From Phenylobacterium sp. (GTDB taxonomy: Bacteria > Pseudomonadota > Alphaproteobacteria > Caulobacterales > Caulobacteraceae): 64,000 nucleotides of DNA. The DNA lies in assembly GCA_018001015.1 (NCBI GenBank), contig JAGNIV010000005.1, forward strand, positions 1-64,000, in the 5' to 3' direction. A program made the position numbers and the translations under genes. A model generated the notes under the pieces. It did not search any database and was not told where the DNA came from. It saw nothing but the letters and a program-made list of their open reading frames with translations. Positions 60,912 through 64,000 of the stretch are shown one piece after another. Positions within the stretch are counted from its first letter, which is position 1; each line of letters opens with the position of its first letter.

Positions 60912-61822
60912 CGGGTGATGAGGGTGCCCGCGCCGTGCTCGGTGAACAGCTCCACCAGCATGGCGTGGGGACGGCGGCCATCCAGGATGACCACGGCCTC
61001 CACGCCGGACTCCACCGCGGCGATAGCGGTCTCCAGCTTGGGGATCATGCCCCCCGAGGCGACGCCAGTGGCGATGGCGTCGCGGGCCTGGGTGACGCTC
61101 ATCTCACGGATCAGCTCGCCGTCGGCGCCCAGCACGCCGGTGACGTCGGTGAGCAGCAGCATGCGCTTGGCCTTCAGCGCGCCGGCCAGGGCGCCGGCCA
61201 CCGTGTCGGCGTTGATGTTGTAGGTCTGGCCTTCCTCGGAGACGCCGATGGGGGCGATCACCGGGATGTAGTCATGGTCGGCCGAGATCAGCCCCTGGAT
61301 CAGCTGCGGATCGATGCGGGTGGGTTCCCCCACAAAGCCCAGGTCGACGGCCTTCTCGATATTGCTGTCAGGGTCGATCTTGGTGCGCTCGACCTTTCGG
61401 ACGGTGATCAGACGGGCGTCCTTGCCCGACAGGCCCACGCCACGCACGTCGGCCTCGGCGCCGGCCAGGGTGATCCAGTTGGCGATCTCCTTGTTGATGG
61501 CGCCCGACAGCACCATCTCGGCGACCTCCATGGTGGCCTCGTCGGTCACCCGCAGGCCGTCGATGAAGGTCGACTTCACCCCGGCCTTGTTCAGCATGCG
61601 GGAGATCTGCGGGCCGCCGCCGTGCACCACGACCGGGTGCAGGCCCAGCAACTTCAGCAGCACGGCGTCGGCGGCGAACAGGCGGGCCACCGACTCCTCG
61701 CCCATGGCGTGTCCGCCGTACTTGATCACCACCGTCTCGCGGTCGTAGCGCTGGATGTAGGGCAGGGCCTCGGCCAGGGTCTTCGCGGTGGCCCAGCCTT
61801 GCTCTTCGGGGGTCTCGGTCAC
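60908..61822 (-). CDS. argB: Acetylglutamate kinase
   Basis: Phosphorylates N-acetyl-L-glutamate in arginine synthesis. The 304-residue amino-acid kinase has [70 protein letters not shown] and [16 protein letters not shown], all conserved in ArgB. It heads the argB-HAD-dapD-dapE transcript. A single arginine-pathway gene placed with lysine/DAP genes is common in alphaproteobacteria. Confidence 0.96.
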   Translation of the reverse strand: MTETPEEQGWATAKTLAEALPYIQRYDRETVVIKYGGHAMGEESVARLFAADAVLLKLLGLHPVVVHGGGPQISRMLNKAGVKSTFIDGLRVTDEATMEVAEMVLSGAINKEIANWITLAGAEADVRGVGLSGKDARLITVRKVERTKIDPDSNIEKAVDLGFVGEPTRIDPQLIQGLISADHDYIPVIAPIGVSEEGQTYNINADTVAGALAGALKAKRMLLLTDVTGVLGADGELIREMSVTQARDAIATGVASGGMIPKLETAIAAVESGVEAVVILDGRRPHAMLVELFTEHGAGTLITR

Positions 61823-61870
61823 GGCGCGCGGCGCTCCATCAACTTGGAGGGGTCCTATAGCCGAGGGGGG

Positions 61871-62629
61871 CTAGATGTCCACCTCGGGCAGCAACCGGGC
61901 GAAGTGGTCCTCGACGGCCTCATAGCATTCGCAGGCGACCCGCTCGAGGCCCTTGCGGTCGAGGATTTCGACCCGGCCGCGCAGGGTCTTTATCAGGCCC
62001 CGCGCGGCCAGGGCCGAGGTGACGGCCGAGACGGTGGTGCGCTGGACCCCCAACATCTCGGCGAGCGACTCCTGGGTGAGCTGGATGAGGTGGTCGCCGG
62101 CCCGGTCGTGGGTGGCCAACAGCCAGCGGGCGCAGCGTTCCTCCACCGAATGCAGGGCGTTGCAGGCCACCCCCTGCATCATCTGGGCGAGCAGGGCGTC
62201 GGCGTATCGCGAGAACAGATCGCCGAACCGCGTGGAGCCGAGCTTGGCGGCCTCCAGGTGGCTGGTGGCGATGACGAAGGCTGAACCCGGGACCTGGACG
62301 ACGGCGCGGCCGAAGGCGGGCTTGTGGCCCTCGCTGACGATCCCGCCAACCGCGCTCTCGCGGCCGATGGTGGCGGCCTCCACCTCGCGGCCGTCGCGGG
62401 TGACGATCAGCAGCGAGACCATGGTGCGCTGGCAGGGGAAATAGGTGGTGTGAACATCGTCGCCGGGCTCGAACAGCACCTTGCCGCGCGCCAGGGCGAC
62501 CGGTTCAAGGTGAGGCTCCAGCACCGCGAAGTCGCGGGCGCCAAGCGCACCCAACAGGCGGTTGGCCCGCCTGGGATGCGGTTCGCTGGCTTGCGGCTCT
62601 TGAGCCGGCGCGCTGATGATCCTGTTCAT
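61871..62629 (-). CDS. Crp/Fnr-family transcriptional regulator
   Basis: A 252-residue regulator: an N-terminal cyclic-nucleotide-binding-like jelly roll (about 30-150; FEPGDDVHTTYFPCQRTMVSLL, RESAVGGIV) followed by a winged-helix domain (about 165-235; TQESLAEMLGVQRTTVSAVTSALAARGLI). It has no CooA- or FNR-type cysteine cluster at the N-terminus and the phosphate-binding cassette of cAMP-binding Crp is not clear, so the ligand is unknown. The ATG with GGGGAG 7 bp upstream was chosen over a TTG five codons earlier. Confidence 0.9.
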   Translation of the reverse strand: MNRIISAPAQEPQASEPHPRRANRLLGALGARDFAVLEPHLEPVALARGKVLFEPGDDVHTTYFPCQRTMVSLLIVTRDGREVEAATIGRESAVGGIVSEGHKPAFGRAVVQVPGSAFVIATSHLEAAKLGSTRFGDLFSRYADALLAQMMQGVACNALHSVEERCARWLLATHDRAGDHLIQLTQESLAEMLGVQRTTVSAVTSALAARGLIKTLRGRVEILDRKGLERVACECYEAVEDHFARLLPEVDI

Positions 62630-62734
62630 CTGACAACTCCCCAAGGTCCGACCCGGGAAGAACGCGCATTTTCCCAGATGGCTCCGCTTGTTCGATAGCC
62701 GACACGGTGAGTTCGGCGGACCGGGGAGGCCGGG

Positions 62735-63409
62735 TCAGCCGGCGTCCGGCTCTGGCGTGCGCGGCAGAATCTCGCAGGTGGCGGCGATCTCCGCGCGCAG
62801 CTCGGGGATGCCGGTCCCCTTCTCAGAAGAGGTGGCCAGCACGCGGGGGAAGGCGGCGGGGCGCTTGATGATGGCGGCCTGGGTCTTGGCCACCAGGGCC
62901 TCGACCTCGGCGGGCTTCATCTTGTCGGCCTTGGTGAGGATGATCTGATAGGAGACGGCGGCCTTGTCGAAGGCGTCCATCGGCTCCTTGTCCACGTCCT
63001 TCAGCCCGTGGCGGGCGTCGATCAGCAGATAGGCGCGCTTCAGGTTCACCCGGCCGCGCAGGTAGTCGCGGCCGAGGTTCTGGAACTTCTTGGTGGTGAC
63101 CTTCGACGCCCGGGCCCAGCCGTAGCCGGGCAGGTCGACAAGCCGGATGGCCTCGTCGAGGACGAAGAAGTTCACCTCGCGGGTGCGGCCGGGCTCATTG
63201 GAGGCCCGCGCCAGCTTCTTGTGACCCACCAGGGCGTTGATCAGCGAGGACTTGCCGACGTTGGAGCGGCCGGCGAAGGCCACCTCGGGCAGGTCGGCCG
63301 GCGGCAGGCCGTCCACCGACACCGCGCCCATCAGGAAGGTCGCCTGGCGCGCGAAGAGGATGCGGGCGGCCTCGATCTCCGCTTCGTCGTAGGTCCCCTC
63401 GATCTTCAC
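62735..63409 (-). CDS. engB: Ribosome biogenesis GTP-binding protein EngB (YsxC/YihA)
   Basis: A 224-residue GTPase needed for assembly of the large ribosomal subunit. The G1 motif is [17 protein letters not shown]3 is [12 protein letters not shown]4 is ILTKADKM and G5 is ATSSEKGTG. The N-terminal segment ([21 protein letters not shown]) is the typical EngB helix. Its start overlaps the stop of yidC by 4 bp, so the two genes form an operon, the common order in alphaproteobacteria. Confidence 0.96.
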   Translation of the reverse strand: MKIEGTYDEAEIEAARILFARQATFLMGAVSVDGLPPADLPEVAFAGRSNVGKSSLINALVGHKKLARASNEPGRTREVNFFVLDEAIRLVDLPGYGWARASKVTTKKFQNLGRDYLRGRVNLKRAYLLIDARHGLKDVDKEPMDAFDKAAVSYQIILTKADKMKPAEVEALVAKTQAAIIKRPAAFPRVLATSSEKGTGIPELRAEIAATCEILPRTPEPDAG

Positions 63410-64000
63410 TCTTGCGCCTTGGGCTTGCCGGAGAACCGGGCGATCAGGTCGTCGATGGGGTTATCGACCTTGAACCGGCGCATGATGATGTACTGCTGGC
63501 CGATCGTCAGCACGTTGGACCAGGTCCAGTAGATCAGCAGGCCCACGGCGAAGGGGGCCATGATGAAGGTGAAGATGATCGGCATGAACTGGAAGATCTT
63601 CTGCTGGATGGGGTCCCCGGCCGGCGGGTTCATCGCCGTGGTCAGCCACATGGTCACGCCATAGGCGAGCGCCAGGGCGCCGATGTGCAGGGAGCCGTCC
63701 AACAGGCCGCCGATCAGCGGCGTCGTGGCCGGGTGCCAGGGGATCAGGCCAAACAGGTTCCAGACAGTCGACGGATCGCGGGCCGAGAGGTCCTGGATCC
63801 AGCCGAAGAAGGGTGCGTGCCGCATCTCGATAGTGACGGTCAGCACCTTGTACAGGGCGTAGAACACGGGGATCTGCAGCAGCATGGGAAGACAGCCGGT
63901 GATCGGGTTGATCTTCTCTTTCTGATAGAGCGCCATCAGCTCGGTCTGCTGCTTGGTGGCGTCGTCCTTGTATTTGGCTCGCAGCGCCTCGATCTGGGGC
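63406..64000 (-). CDS. yidC: Membrane protein insertase YidC (5' truncated; C-terminal part)
   Basis: The final 197 residues of YidC are present; the start lies beyond the window end. Visible are [38 protein letters not shown], the conserved cytoplasmic loop and membrane helix that insert inner-membrane proteins, then [45 protein letters not shown], the last two helices, and a short basic tail ([11 protein letters not shown]). The architecture is that of Gram-negative YidC. Cotranscribed with engB through a 4-bp overlap. Confidence 0.95.
   Translation of the reverse strand, partial: PQIEALRAKYKDDATKQQTELMALYQKEKINPITGCLPMLLQIPVFYALYKVLTVTIEMRHAPFFGWIQDLSARDPSTVWNLFGLIPWHPATTPLIGGLLDGSLHIGALALAYGVTMWLTTAMNPPAGDPIQQKIFQFMPIIFTFIMAPFAVGLLIYWTWSNVLTIGQQYIIMRRFKVDNPIDDLIARFSGKPKAQE

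Overview
The window is GC-rich, densely packed bacterial chromosome from an alphaproteobacterium, most likely Caulobacterales (Caulobacter/Phenylobacterium type). Grounds: alphaproteobacterial versions of housekeeping proteins (a DnaX whose zinc-module cysteines are gone, a short NrdA without an ATP-cone), a perfect TTAA-N7-TTAAC CtrA-type box upstream of nrdA, the nudC-ffs-dnaX-ybaB-recR order, UrcA-family proteins and GC-rich palindromic repeats in intergenic gaps. No phage, insertion sequence, CRISPR array, tRNA or rRNA was seen.

Layout. 1-6.0 kb: end of an OmpA-like protein and its terminator, putA, an SLC13-type permease with internal TrkA-C domains, and a GDT1/UPF0016 transporter behind a yybP-ykoY (manganese) riboswitch. 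6.3-11.9 kb: class Ia ribonucleotide reductase. nrdA and nrdB are separated by two tandem outer-membrane paralogues and a glutathione S-transferase pseudogene, and each has its own pair of NrdR boxes. 11.9-20.6 kb: htpX, a GGDEF/EAL protein, an MFS pump with a cupin-like partner and divergent LysR regulator, a small arsR/arsI operon with a perfect palindromic operator, a nitroreductase and dctA. 20.7-29 kb: amn, small proteins, a tyrosine phosphatase, an aminotransferase, and a divergent pair of peptidoglycan enzymes (M15 carboxypeptidase and L,D-transpeptidase). 29-37.6 kb: two overlapping secreted proteins (one DUF2272 with a long proline-rich tail), a Rieske oxygenase, a ClpP-like protein with a Ser-His-Asn triad coupled to a GH13 alpha-glucosidase, an M20 peptidase and an extensin-like protein. 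37.8-46 kb: class I DAHP synthase behind an aromatic-codon leader peptide and attenuator, a phosphotransferase, LysR/PPOX and M20/epoxide-hydrolase pairs, and duplicated urcA genes. 46-64 kb: mostly housekeeping genes: nudC, SRP RNA, dnaX, ybaB, recR, mtnN-rmuC-def, fmt-truA, dapE/dapD, a HAD nucleotidase, argB, a Crp-like regulator, engB and the 3' part of yidC.

The most informative non-coding signals are (i) the attenuator of the DAHP synthase gene, with a leader peptide containing Trp-Tyr-Phe-Ser-Phe and mutually exclusive hairpins; (ii) the manganese riboswitch and its expression-platform hairpin; (iii) paired NrdR boxes at exactly 31 bp in both nrd promoters; and (iv) the ArsR operator. 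I saw no large undescribed multi-gene system. The least understood genes are the two overlapping secreted proteins at 29.1-31.6 kb, the 336-residue protein at 28.0 kb, and the tandem outer-membrane pair between nrdA and nrdB. Five convergent gene pairs share a 4-bp stop overlap (four CTAG, one CTAA), and three of the longer convergent gaps carry palindromic repeats.
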